A stretch of DNA of 64,000 nt from Crenalkalicoccus roseus (lineage in GTDB: Bacteria > Pseudomonadota > Alphaproteobacteria > Acetobacterales > Acetobacteraceae). Shown piece by piece: positions 18,874 through 27,004 of this stretch (positions are counted from its first letter, which is position 1; each line of letters opens with the position of its first letter). Made by a program: the position numbers and the translations under genes. The notes under the pieces were generated by a model that saw only the letters and a list, made by a program, of their open reading frames with translations, was not told the origin of the DNA and searched no databases. The stretch covers positions 143,501 through 207,500 of the forward strand of contig NZ_SJDM01000005.1 of assembly GCF_004761865.1 (NCBI RefSeq), given 5' to 3'.

Positions 18874-19947
18874 ATGGCTGCGCGGCGCTATCGGATCGCG
18901 GTGATACCGGGCGACGGGATCGGGAAGGAGACGGTGCCGGAGGGGCTGCGGGTGCTCGACGCCGCCGCCCGGCGCTTCGGCTTCGACCTCGACCTCACGC
19001 ATTACGACTGGTCCTGCGACACCTATGTGCGCACCGGCCGCATGATGCCGGAGGACGGGCTCGACCGGCTGCGGGAGAGCGATTCGATCTTCCTCGGCGC
19101 CGTCGGCTGGCCGGGCGTGCCGGACCATGTCTCGCTCTGGGGCCTGCTGATCCCGATCCGGCGCGGCTTCGACCAGTACGTGAACCTGCGCCCCTGCCGG
19201 CTGATGCCCGGCGTGCGGACGCCGCTCGCCGGCCGCGGCCCGGAGGAGATCGACTTCTACGTCGTCCGCGAGAACACGGAAGGCGAGTACAGCTCGGTCG
19301 GCGGCCGCATGTTCGAGGGGACGGAGCGCGAATTCGTCTCCCAGCAGAGCGTCTTCACCCGCCAGGGCGTGGACCGCGTGCTGCGCTACGCCTTCGAGCT
19401 GGCGATGACCCGCCGGCGGAAGAAGGTGACCAGCGCCACCAAGTCGAACGGCATCACCTTCACCATGCCCTACTGGGACGAGCGCTTCGCCGCCATGGCG
19501 CGGAACTATCCGGAGGTGGCGACGGACCAGTACCACATCGACATCCTCTGCGCGCATTTCGTGCAGCACCCGGACTGGTTCGACGTGGTGGTGGGCTCCA
19601 ACCTGTTCGGCGACATCCTGAGCGATCTCGGCCCGGCGGTGGCGGGCTCGATCGGCATCGCTCCCTCGGCCAACATCAACCCTGAGAAGCGATTCCCGAG
19701 CATGTTCGAGCCGGTGCACGGCTCGGCGCCGGACATCGCGGGCAGGTGGATCTGCAACCCGATCGGCCAGATCTGGTCCGGGGCGATGATGCTCGAGCAC
19801 CTGGGAGAGAAGCAGGCGGCCGATGCGATCGTCGGGGCGATCGAGCGGCTGCTCGGCCAGGGCGGCCCGCGCACGCGCGACATGGGCGGGCAGGCGGGCA
19901 CGACGGATGTGGGCAAGGCGCTCGCCGAGGAGGTGGGGAGGGCCTGA
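18874..19947 (+). CDS. Tartrate/D-malate-type beta-decarboxylating dehydrogenase
   Basis: A 357-residue member of the isocitrate/isopropylmalate dehydrogenase family, which oxidises a 2-hydroxy acid with NAD and decarboxylates it. Motifs: AVIPGDGIGKETVPEG at the N-terminus, NLRPCRLMPG, VVRENTEGEYSSVGGR, the Lys in SNGITFTMPYWD, and SNLFGDILSDLG. The residue patterns agree with tartrate dehydrogenase/D-malate dehydrogenase (TtuC/DmlA) rather than LeuB. It has its own ribosome binding site (GCAGGGAGGGC) and no other catabolic gene next to it. Confidence 0.86.
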   Translation: MAARRYRIAVIPGDGIGKETVPEGLRVLDAAARRFGFDLDLTHYDWSCDTYVRTGRMMPEDGLDRLRESDSIFLGAVGWPGVPDHVSLWGLLIPIRRGFDQYVNLRPCRLMPGVRTPLAGRGPEEIDFYVVRENTEGEYSSVGGRMFEGTEREFVSQQSVFTRQGVDRVLRYAFELAMTRRRKKVTSATKSNGITFTMPYWDERFAAMARNYPEVATDQYHIDILCAHFVQHPDWFDVVVGSNLFGDILSDLGPAVAGSIGIAPSANINPEKRFPSMFEPVHGSAPDIAGRWICNPIGQIWSGAMMLEHLGEKQAADAIVGAIERLLGQGGPRTRDMGGQAGTTDVGKALAEEVGRA

Positions 19948-19974
19948 GGGCCCGTCCGCGGCGGGGATTGCTGC

Positions 19975-20003
19975 TTGATGGATGCTCGCCCTGCGGCTAG
20001 CAT
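19975..20003 (+). promoter_or_regulatory. Predicted promoter of the small 20055 gene
   Basis: TTGATG (19975-19980), a 17-base spacer and TAGCAT (19998-20003). The expected start point near 20010 falls at the edge of the Fur-like inverted repeat. Confidence 0.5.
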
Positions 20004-20009
20004 ATCCAG

Positions 20010-20032
20010 CAATTGAGAGTAATTCGCAATTG
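20010..20032. promoter_or_regulatory. Fur-like box over the transcription start
   Basis: The site reads CAATTG...CAATTG with a 7-1-7 core on the minus strand, TGCGAAT-T-ACTCTCA, that agrees with the classical Fur motif TGATAAT-N-ATTATCA at about 10-11 of 14 positions. It overlaps the predicted start point, the normal place for a repressor. Which metal regulator (Fur, Mur, Irr) would bind cannot be told. Confidence 0.45.
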
Positions 20033-20054
20033 GCTCGCTGCCGGAGGGCCATGC

Positions 20055-20309
20055 ATGGGGCGCGCGATGCATCCGACTCCCGCCACCACCATCGCGCGGC
20101 GCTGCGAACGCGCCGTCGTGACCGCCTATCGCGAACTGCGCCTGAGCGGCACCGATGACCTCTCGGCCTTCCGCGCCTGCGCCGTGCTCTACCGCATCCA
20201 CCACCCCGAGGCCTCGGTGGCCGAGGCGCGCCGGCTGGTGGCGGAGTGGATCGACCATCACATCGTGCGCGAAGGCCTCGGCCCGACCCGCGGCTGCGAC
20301 TGCGCCTGA
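20055..20309 (+). CDS. Small conserved-looking hypothetical protein, probably metal-regulated
   Basis: An 84-residue soluble protein of unknown function with no signal peptide. It is helical, His-rich (RIHHPEASVAEARRLV, WIDHHIVREG) and ends in CDCA. An earlier in-frame TTG at 20013 would lie inside the Fur-like box; the ATG at 20055 is 7 bases after GGAGGG and was chosen. An ATG at 20067 is also possible. The stop abuts that of the convergent racemase gene (TGA/TCA at 20307-20312). The regulation, not the protein, is the better clue: expression on iron shortage is predicted. Confidence 0.65.
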   Translation: MGRAMHPTPATTIARRCERAVVTAYRELRLSGTDDLSAFRACAVLYRIHHPEASVAEARRLVAEWIDHHIVREGLGPTRGCDCA

Positions 20310-21008
20310 TCAGCCCCGCGCCCAGGCGATCGCCGCCCGCGCCAGGGCATCGATCGTGTCCGCGACCGGGAAGGGCAGGGCCGGCCCGGCGGCGATGCCA
20401 AGCGGAATCTCCGTGCAGCCCAGCACCACCGCCCGGGCACCCCGGGCGGCAAGGGCACGGGCGGCCTCCGCCAGGGGAGCGTAGGCCTCCGCCACGCGGT
20501 TCGCCTTCACCAGCGCGATGGCCGGCGTGACCAGGCGCCGCATCTCCTCCGGCCCGGGCACCAGGCAGGCATAGCCCCGCGCCTCCAGGCGATCCTGGTA
20601 GAGGTTCATGGCAAGCGTGCCCGCCGTGCCCATCACCCCCACCTTGCCACCCCCTATGCCGAGCCGGCGCAGCTCCTCCGCCGCGGCATCGACGATGTGC
20701 AGGATGGGAAGGGGGGTGGCGGCCTGCAGCGGCGCGAACCAGCCATGCGCGGTGTTGCAGGGGATGGCGATGGCGCCGCAGCCGGCCGCCTCCAGCCCGC
20801 GTACGCCCCGCAGGAGCGCAGGCAGGGGATCCTCGCCCCCGGCGAGGCGGGCGGCGGTGCGGTCCGGGACGCGGGGATCGGACCAGAGGATGGCGGGGAT
20901 GTGGTCCTGATCCCGTTCCGCCGGGGTGAGCAGGGTCAGGCGCAGCATGAAATGCGCGCTCGCCAGCGGCCCCATGCCGCCCAGCACCCCCAGCACCCGC
21001 TCCGTCAT
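20310..21008 (-). CDS. Aspartate/glutamate racemase family protein
   Basis: A 232-residue cofactor-independent amino-acid racemase or related enzyme. The two catalytic cysteines lie in IPCNTAHGW (Cys84) and LGCTEIPLG (Cys198), and the N-terminus VLGVLGGMGPLASAHF is the family signature. The ATG at 21008 begins this signature and has GGAGAGGG upstream. Substrate (aspartate, glutamate, or another 2-substituted acid) is not determined by these motifs. It follows the unknown gene at 21047-21661 on the same strand after 38 bases. Confidence 0.87.
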   Translation of the reverse strand: MTERVLGVLGGMGPLASAHFMLRLTLLTPAERDQDHIPAILWSDPRVPDRTAARLAGGEDPLPALLRGVRGLEAAGCGAIAIPCNTAHGWFAPLQAATPLPILHIVDAAAEELRRLGIGGGKVGVMGTAGTLAMNLYQDRLEARGYACLVPGPEEMRRLVTPAIALVKANRVAEAYAPLAEAARALAARGARAVVLGCTEIPLGIAAGPALPFPVADTIDALARAAIAWARG

Positions 21009-21046
21009 CGCACCCTCTCCGTCCCGGCCGGACGGAGCTTGCCGCA

Positions 21047-21661
21047 TCAGGGCAGGCTCATGAAGTTGGCGGTGGCGCTGGCGCGGAAGATCAGGTCGCG
21101 CATCGCGGGGTGCTCATGCCCCTGCTCGTCCACCAGCGCGTCCATGGGGCAGAAGAATTCGTGCGGATGCGCCACCTGGCTGGCCGCGAAGTGCTCGTAA
21201 TGGGGACGGGTCAGGCCGAACACCACCCGCACGTCGCGCACCGGCAGGATGCAGGGGCCGGTCGGCTGCTCCGCGAACAGTCGGATCAGTCGCCAGCGCG
21301 GGACCGGGTCGTTCTCCTGAGCGGGGGCCAGCAGCCAGGGCAGGGGACAGACCGCGAGCAGGGAGGAGACGGAGGGGGCGAAGCGGGAGCGCTTGTCGAG
21401 CAGGTTCTGGAGGGTGGAGCAGGCCTCGATGCAGAGGATGTCCACATAGGGGTCGTCCGGATGGGGGCTGAAATGCAGCCAGAGCCCGTCCGGCAGGGTG
21501 CGCAGCCGCTGCGACCCCGGCACCTTCAGGAAGGGCTGGGCAAGAGCGGCGTGATCGCCTGGCCGCCCGCGGAGCCAGGTGCCCGGCTGCATGGGGTTGG
21601 CGACGATCCCCGGCGGCCGTTGCGGCCACTTCTTCAGCTGGTTCCGCACCAGGCGGTCCAT
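21047..21661 (-). CDS. Hypothetical protein, no recognised family
   Basis: About 204 residues, soluble, no signal peptide or membrane segment seen. It is richer in Trp, His, Phe and Pro than its neighbours (WLHFSPHPDDPYVDIL, TRPHYEHFAASQVAHPHEFF). Pattern does not match any family I know. Start is uncertain: the ATG at 21661 (MDRLVRNQLKKW) is used here; an ATG at 21697 would add 12 residues, and a TTG at 21724 a further 9. The upstream region is clearly AT-rich, unlike the rest of the window, suggesting a regulated promoter. Probably co-transcribed with the racemase-like gene. Confidence 0.6.
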   Translation of the reverse strand: MDRLVRNQLKKWPQRPPGIVANPMQPGTWLRGRPGDHAALAQPFLKVPGSQRLRTLPDGLWLHFSPHPDDPYVDILCIEACSTLQNLLDKRSRFAPSVSSLLAVCPLPWLLAPAQENDPVPRWRLIRLFAEQPTGPCILPVRDVRVVFGLTRPHYEHFAASQVAHPHEFFCPMDALVDEQGHEHPAMRDLIFRASATANFMSLP

Positions 21662-21724
21662 GACATGACCCCGTTCGGAGACGGCCGGCTCTCTCATTCC
21701 GCGAATTCCAGAGGTGCTATGCAA

Positions 21725-21822
21725 CTTATAGGTTCAATGTCTCCCGAATGATGCGTCCTGACAAGAATCAAAAATGATAACGCCCGGTAACCATGCGTAT
21801 GCATGGACCGTGGGGGCAACGC
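21725..21822. promoter_or_regulatory. AT-rich control region with a palindrome
   Basis: Short AT-rich stretch upstream of the unknown gene. On the minus strand it contains TATAAG (a -10 candidate near 21730) and several AT blocks such as TTATCATTTTTGATTC. CCATGC-GTAT-GCATGG at 21791-21806 is a 6-bp inverted repeat. The local composition differs strongly from the >70% GC average, which in such genomes usually marks a real promoter or binding site. Confidence 0.4.
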
Positions 21823-21849
21823 CGCGCCGGGCGGGCCCTGCCCGGCGCG
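21823..21849 (-). terminator. Stem-loop after gltA
   Basis: Perfect 10-bp stem CGCGCCGGGC / GCCCGGCGCG with a 7-base loop, 46 bases after the gltA stop. No T-run follows, so terminator function is plausible but not certain. Confidence 0.4.
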
Positions 21850-21895
21850 ACTCCGCCCTGGCCGCCCCGCCTCCTGGCGCGTGCAATGGGCCGCG

Positions 21896-23215
21896 TCAGC
21901 CCCGGACGTCGAGGGGCACGTAATCCCGCTGCGCGGGGCCGCGATAGATCTGCCGGGGCCGTCCGATGCGCTGGGAGGGATCCTCGATCAGCTCCTTCCA
22001 CTGGCTGACCCAGCCAACCGTGCGGGCAACGGCGAAGAGCACGGTGAACATCTGGGTCGGGATGCCCATCGCCTTGAGGATGATGCCCGAGTAGAAGTCC
22101 ACGTTCGGGTAGAGCTTGCGGCTGATGAAGTACTCGTCCGAAAGGGCGATCCGCTCCAGCTCCATGGCGATGTCGAGCAGCGGCTCGTCCTTGATGCCGA
22201 GCTCGGCCAGGACCTCGTGGCAGGTCTCCTTCATGATCTTCGCGCGCGGGTCGAAATTCTTGTAGACCCGGTGGCCGAAGCCCATCAGCTTGGTGTGGCT
22301 GTTCTTGTCCTTCACCCCGTTGATGAAGGCCGGGATGTTCTCCGGCCGGCCGATCTCGGCCAGCATCTTCAGCACCGCCTCGTTCGCGCCGCCATGCGCC
22401 GGCCCCCAGAGCGCGGCGATGCCGGCGGCGATGCAGGCGAAGGGGTTGGCGCCCGTCGAGCCGGCGAGCCGCACCGTGCTGGTGGAGGCGTTCTGCTCGT
22501 GGTCCGCATGCAGGACCAGGATGCGGTCCATGGCGCGCGACAGGATCGGGTTGTTCACCCAGGGCTCCGCCGGCACCGCGTTCAGCATGTAGAGGAAGTT
22601 CTCCGCGTAGCTCAGGTCGTTGCGCGGATACATGAAGGGCTGGCCGATCGAGTACTTGTAGGCCCAGGCGGCGATGGTCGGCACCTTGGCGATCAAGCGG
22701 AAGGCCGCGATCTCGCGCTGGCGCGGATCGTTGATGTCGAGGTTGTCGTGGTAGAAGGCGGCCATCGCGCCGACCACGCCGCACATCACCGCCATCGGGT
22801 GCGCGTCGCGGCGGAAGCCGTCGAAGAAGCGGCGGAGCTGCTCGTGCAGCATGGTGTGGTAGGTGACGCCGCGCCGAAACTCCTCGAGCTGCCGGGCGGT
22901 CGGCAGCTCGCCGTACATCAGCAGGTAGGCGACCTCGATGTAGTCGGACCTTTCGGCGAGCTGCTCGATCGGGTAGCCGCGGTACAGCAGCACGCCGGCA
23001 TCGCCGTCGATGTAGGTGATGGTGCTCTCGCAGCTCGCCGTGGCGCCATAGCCCGGGTCGTAGGTGAAGATGCCGAGGTCGCCGTAGAGCTTGCGGATGT
23101 CCACCACCGCCGGCCCGAGGGTTCCGGAAAGCAGCGGCAGGGTGGTGCTGCGGTTGGTCCCGTCGAGCGTGACCGTGACGGTGCCCTTGCCCGCCGCGTC
23201 GGCCTTGCTGGTCAT
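21896..23215 (-). CDS. gltA: Citrate synthase (type II)
   Basis: A 439-residue citrate synthase that condenses oxaloacetate and acetyl-CoA, first step of the TCA cycle. Active-site regions: [16 protein letters not shown] (His239), [15 protein letters not shown] (His274), [17 protein letters not shown] (His315) and the later Asp region. The N-terminal beta-strand extension ([15 protein letters not shown]) marks the Gram-negative hexameric, NADH-sensitive type. The ATG at 23215 starts this extension; the much longer open frame upstream of it has no homologous content. A likely promoter lies at 23276-23305. Confidence 0.96.
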   Translation of the reverse strand: MTSKADAAGKGTVTVTLDGTNRSTTLPLLSGTLGPAVVDIRKLYGDLGIFTYDPGYGATASCESTITYIDGDAGVLLYRGYPIEQLAERSDYIEVAYLLMYGELPTARQLEEFRRGVTYHTMLHEQLRRFFDGFRRDAHPMAVMCGVVGAMAAFYHDNLDINDPRQREIAAFRLIAKVPTIAAWAYKYSIGQPFMYPRNDLSYAENFLYMLNAVPAEPWVNNPILSRAMDRILVLHADHEQNASTSTVRLAGSTGANPFACIAAGIAALWGPAHGGANEAVLKMLAEIGRPENIPAFINGVKDKNSHTKLMGFGHRVYKNFDPRAKIMKETCHEVLAELGIKDEPLLDIAMELERIALSDEYFISRKLYPNVDFYSGIILKAMGIPTQMFTVLFAVARTVGWVSQWKELIEDPSQRIGRPRQIYRGPAQRDYVPLDVRG

Positions 23216-23587
23216 GGTGCGATACCCCCAAGGTGGTGCGGCGCCGCGTCTCGCGGCCCCGTCATGATGCGGCGCAAGATATCGGCGCCTGCCGCTTCTT
23301 GGCAACGCGCCCCCGCCGGAGTGTGTCGGGGAGGCGACAGGCGAAGGCGCGCAGAGATGTCCTCCGGCGGCGAGGCCGGGGCGCCCCTGCCTTCCAGGAA
23401 GCGCGGCCCGGCGCGGCCTAAGCCGTCGCGGCTTCGGATTGCCCTGATGGCAATCCCCGGGCGCGGCATCGGGCGCCGCCAGTCCCCTTGCCCGCCCGCG
23501 AGGTGCCGGAGGGTCCTTGCCCTCCGCCCGCGGATCGGGTCTGCTGCGCGTGGGCGGGCGGCAGACCCGCCGAATGGGAGGCGTTCC
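23216..23587. other. 372-base divergent intergenic region with gltA promoter and two hairpins
   Basis: No gene is supported here. On the minus strand TTGCCA (23300-23305), 18 bases, and TATCTT (23276-23281) form a good gltA promoter. Toward the plus-strand binding-protein gene there are two strong inverted repeats: GGATTGCC-ctgat-GGCAATCC (23436-23456) and CGGGTCTGC / GCAGACCCG (23536-23544 with 23561-23569), the second ending about 10 bases before the ribosome binding site. They may be operators or leader structures. Confidence 0.55.
23276..23305 (-). promoter_or_regulatory. gltA: Predicted gltA promoter
   Basis: TTGCCA, an 18-base spacer and TATCTT reading on the minus strand, about 60 bases upstream of the gltA ATG. 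Confidence 0.45.
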
Positions 23588-24823
23588 ATGATCCTCGACA
23601 GGCGCACCATCCTTCGCACTGGCGCGGCCGCCGCGGCCGCCGGCGCGCTGCCCTTTGGCTCCGCCCGGGCGCAGCCGGGCAATGCTGTGCGCATCGGCGT
23701 GCTCACCGACATGTCCGGCCCCTACCGCGACATCAACGGCCCGGTCACCGTGGCCTGTGCGCGCCTTGCGGTGCAGGAATTCGGGCCGCGCGACTTCGAG
23801 GTCGATGTCCTGGTCGCCGACCACCAGAACCGCCCCGACGTCGCCCTGAACATCGCCAGGCAGTGGTACGACCGCGACGGCGTGGACATGGTGCTGAGCC
23901 TCGCCGCCTCCTCGGTGGCGCTGGCGGTGGCCGAGCTGACCCGCGAGAAGAACAAGGTGGCGATCGCCACCTCCACCGCGACCTCGGACCTCACCGGGCG
24001 GGCCTGCACGCCGAACACGCTCCACTGGGTGTACGATACCTACATGCTGGCGAAGTCCACCGGCGGCGCCTCGGTGCGCGCGGGGGGCGACACCTGGTTC
24101 TTCATCACCGCCGACTACGCCTTCGGCCACGCGCTGGAGCGCGACACCGCGAGCTTCGTGCGCGCCGCCGGCGGGCGGGTGCTGGGCGGCGTGCGCACCC
24201 CCTTCCCCGGCACCACCGATTTCTCCTCCTTCCTGATCCAGGCGCAGGCCAGCGGCGCGAAGGTGATCGGCCTCGCCAATGCCGGGACGGACACGATCAA
24301 CTGCATCAAGCAGGCGGCCGAGTTCGGCATCACCCGCCGCGGCATCCGCCTCGCCTCGCTGCTGATGTTCCTGCCCGACGTGCACGCGCTCGGCCTGCAG
24401 ACGGCGCAGGGGCTGATCTGCACGGAGAGCTTCTACTGGGACCTCAACGACCGCACCCGCGCCTTCGCGCAGCGCGCCCGCGCCCTCGCCGGCCAGGTGC
24501 CGATCGGCATGAGCCAGGCGGGGGACTACTCGGCGACGCTGCACTACCTGAAGGCCGTGGCCTCGCTCGGCGTGCGCGCGGCCAGGGCGAGCGGCGCCGA
24601 GACGGTGGCACGCATGAAGGCGATGCCGACCGACGACGACGCCTTCGGCCAGGGCACCATCCGGCCCGACGGCCGCAAGCTGCACCCCGCCTATCTCTTC
24701 GAGGTGAAGCGGCCGGAGGAGAGCCGGGGCATCTTCGACTACTACAAGCTGCTGCAGACCACCCCGCCCGAGGAGGCGTTCCGTCCCCTCGACGAAGGGA
24801 ATTGTCCCCTGGTCCGAAGCTGA
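23588..24823 (+). CDS. ABC transporter substrate-binding protein, branched-chain amino acid type
   Basis: A 411-residue periplasmic binding protein of the type I fold (Leu/Ile/Val, Peripla_BP_6 family). Signal peptide with twin-arginine-like [16 protein letters not shown], cleaved near SARA-QPG (residue 28). Mature start [19 protein letters not shown] is the ligand-binding hallmark. Motifs through [11 protein letters not shown] and [20 protein letters not shown] are typical. The ligand is unknown; many such orphans bind aromatic or short-chain acids. No permease or ATPase genes adjoin it, and a structured leader precedes it. Confidence 0.87.
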   Translation: MILDRRTILRTGAAAAAAGALPFGSARAQPGNAVRIGVLTDMSGPYRDINGPVTVACARLAVQEFGPRDFEVDVLVADHQNRPDVALNIARQWYDRDGVDMVLSLAASSVALAVAELTREKNKVAIATSTATSDLTGRACTPNTLHWVYDTYMLAKSTGGASVRAGGDTWFFITADYAFGHALERDTASFVRAAGGRVLGGVRTPFPGTTDFSSFLIQAQASGAKVIGLANAGTDTINCIKQAAEFGITRRGIRLASLLMFLPDVHALGLQTAQGLICTESFYWDLNDRTRAFAQRARALAGQVPIGMSQAGDYSATLHYLKAVASLGVRAARASGAETVARMKAMPTDDDAFGQGTIRPDGRKLHPAYLFEVKRPEESRGIFDYYKLLQTTPPEEAFRPLDEGNCPLVRS

Positions 24824-24912
24824 GCCCCGCCGCGGCGGCCTCCCTGTCCGGGGTCGGGAACAGGCGGGCCGTTGCAGCGTTCCTTCGTGACGAGGCAGAA
24901 GGAGGTTTGGCG

Positions 24913-25137
24913 GTGGCCAACCCAGTGATGAGCATGTGGCTGAGCGCCGCCAACGCCTGGGCCGGCGCCATGCGCGGCTTCTGGACGGCGGAGCTGCACC
25001 GTCAGCAGACCGCGATGATGAACGAGATGCTGCGCCAGGGCATGGCGTTCTGGAGCGGCGCCTGGCTCGCCGGGGCCCGCTCGCCGGAGCGGCCCCGGCT
25101 TTCCGTGATCGAGGCGCAGCGGCGCCGCCCAGGGTAG
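24913..25137 (+). CDS. Small Trp/Met-rich amphipathic protein, GTG start
   Basis: A 74-residue protein of unknown function. Its core is a continuous helix, with [20 protein letters not shown] and then [17 protein letters not shown], carrying five Trp and seven Met. There is no signal peptide or clear membrane span. The GTG at 24913 is preceded by GGAGG at 7 bases; an in-frame ATG at 24928 is the alternative. The amphipathic, aromatic helix recalls surface-seeking proteins such as small phasins, but that is only a structural impression. Confidence 0.6.
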   Translation: MANPVMSMWLSAANAWAGAMRGFWTAELHRQQTAMMNEMLRQGMAFWSGAWLAGARSPERPRLSVIEAQRRRPG

Positions 25138-25158
25138 GGGCGGCCCGCGCGGGACGCC

Positions 25159-26823
25159 CTATTCCGCCGCCACCGAGGCCGGGGCTTCCGCGGGTGCGAG
25201 GCGGAAGCCCTCGTAGCCCTTGGCCGCCACCTCATCACAGATCTGGCGATAGGTGCCGACACCGCCGACATAGGGCATGAACACCCGCGGCTTGCCCGGA
25301 ACGTTGGCACCCATGTACCAGGAGTTGGCCTGGGGATAGAGGGTGCGGTGCGCCACCTCGTTCACGTGGTCCACCCAGCGGTCCTCCGCCTCCCGGGTGG
25401 CCTCGATGCGGGCGAGGCCGCGCGCGCGCATGTGGGCGAGGCAGCCGGTCAGCCAGTCCACGTGCTGCTCGATCGAGACGATCATGTTGCTCAGCACCGA
25501 GGGGCTGCCCGGGCCGGTGATCATGAACAGGTTGGGGAAGCCCGCGCTCATCAGGCCGAGATAGGTGCGCGGCCCCGCCGCCCATTTCGCGGCCAGGCTC
25601 TCGCCGCCGCGGCCGCGGATGTCGATCTTCAGCAGCGTGCCGGTCATGGCGTCGAAGCCGGTGGCGAAGACGATGCTGTCCACCTCGTAGGCGGCCTCGC
25701 GCGTGCGCAGGCCGGTCTCGGTGATCGCCTCGATCGGCGCCCGGCTGACGTCGATCAGCCGCACGTTGTCGCGGTTGAAGGTCTCGTAGTAGTGGCTGTC
25801 CACGCAGATGCGCTTGGTGCCGATCGGGTGGTTGCGGGGCGACAGGATCTCCGCCGTCGCCGGGTCCTTCACCGTGGCGCGGATCCTGGCGCGCACGAAC
25901 TCCGCCGCGGTGTCGTTGGAGGCCTGGTTGGTCAGCAGGTCCACGAAGGCGCCCATGAAGGCGGTGCCGCCCGCCGCCCAGCGCTCCTCGTAGACGCGCT
26001 GGCGCTCCTCCTCCGTCACCTCCATCGCCGAGCGCTGGTCGATGTTGTAGAGGATGCCGGTGCGCATCTGCCGCGCCTTCTGCCGGTGCGCGGCATAGTC
26101 GGATTTCCACCACCGCTCGTACTCGGCGTCCATCGGCGCGTTGCGGCTGGGGATGCTGAAATTCGGCGTGCGCTGGAACACCAGCAACTCCGCCGCCTGC
26201 TCGGCGATCACCGGGATCGCCTGGATGGCGGAGGAGCCGGTGCCGATCACCGCCACGCGCCGCCCGGTGAAGTCCACCCCCTCATGCGGCCAGAAGCCGG
26301 TGTGATACCAGGTGCCGCGGAAGGTCTCGAGCCCCGGTATGTCCGGCACCCTGGCGGCGGAGAGGCAGCCCGTGGCCATGATGCAGAAGCGGGCGGAGAT
26401 CGCCTCGCCCCGCTCGGTGCGCACCAGCCACCGTCCCGCCGCCTCGTCGTAATGGGCGGCGGCGACGCGGGTGTTGAAGCGGATGTCGCGGCGCAGGTCG
26501 TAGCGGTCGGCGACGTGGTTGGCGTAGGCGAGGATCTCCGGCTGGGCGGCGAAGCGCTCGCTCCACTTCCATTCCTGCTGCAGCGCCTCGTCGAAGGAGA
26601 AAGAGTACTGCATGCTCTCCACGTCGCAGCGCGCGCCGGGGTAGCGGTTCCAGTACCAGGTGCCGCCGACCCCGTCCGCCGCCTCGAGGATGCGCGCCGA
26701 GAGGCCGAGGCCGCGCAGGCGGTGCAGCATGTAGAGGCCGGCGAAGCCGGCGCCGACGATCACCGCGTCGAGCGTCTCGGGCGGTCCCGCCTGCGCTGCG
26801 GGTGTCTCGTGCGGATCGGACAT
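25159..26823 (-). CDS. Flavin-containing (Baeyer-Villiger-type) monooxygenase
   Basis: A 554-residue FAD/NADPH enzyme inserting one oxygen atom into ketones or heteroatom substrates. FAD loop [16 protein letters not shown] (22-37); the Baeyer-Villiger fingerprint [12 protein letters not shown] near 170; NADPH loop [15 protein letters not shown]; and the ATG motif [13 protein letters not shown]. The N-terminal [14 protein letters not shown] is also typical of cyclohexanone/phenylacetone monooxygenase relatives. It is a single gene, convergent with the preceding small gene and divergent from cinA. Natural substrate unknown. Confidence 0.9.
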   Translation of the reverse strand: MSDPHETPAAQAGPPETLDAVIVGAGFAGLYMLHRLRGLGLSARILEAADGVGGTWYWNRYPGARCDVESMQYSFSFDEALQQEWKWSERFAAQPEILAYANHVADRYDLRRDIRFNTRVAAAHYDEAAGRWLVRTERGEAISARFCIMATGCLSAARVPDIPGLETFRGTWYHTGFWPHEGVDFTGRRVAVIGTGSSAIQAIPVIAEQAAELLVFQRTPNFSIPSRNAPMDAEYERWWKSDYAAHRQKARQMRTGILYNIDQRSAMEVTEEERQRVYEERWAAGGTAFMGAFVDLLTNQASNDTAAEFVRARIRATVKDPATAEILSPRNHPIGTKRICVDSHYYETFNRDNVRLIDVSRAPIEAITETGLRTREAAYEVDSIVFATGFDAMTGTLLKIDIRGRGGESLAAKWAAGPRTYLGLMSAGFPNLFMITGPGSPSVLSNMIVSIEQHVDWLTGCLAHMRARGLARIEATREAEDRWVDHVNEVAHRTLYPQANSWYMGANVPGKPRVFMPYVGGVGTYRQICDEVAAKGYEGFRLAPAEAPASVAAE

Positions 26824-27004
26824 GCTTCACTCCCAATGGCTTGCCCGGACCGCCACCCATGCCAGGGGCGGTCAGGGCTTTCCGGCAGAGCATCACGCCC
26901 CGCCGGGGCCGTCAACCGCCCGGGGCGGAGGCGCCGGCCCGGTTTACCCGCCGCTCCCGATGCGCGAGCATGGACCGGCGGAACGCGGGCCGGAAGGAAA
27001 GGGC

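Noticed and set aside
20013..20054. TTG start for the small 20055 gene
   Set aside because: It falls in the Fur-like box at the predicted transcription start and has no ribosome binding site.
21803..23587. Open frame running antisense through gltA into the ABC binding protein gene
   Set aside because: Only the last 411 codons (from 23588) show signal peptide and family motifs; the part before is the shadow of gltA.
23216..24685. Upstream extension of the gltA frame to 929 codons
   Set aside because: Antisense to the ABC binding protein gene; the true citrate synthase start is at 23215.
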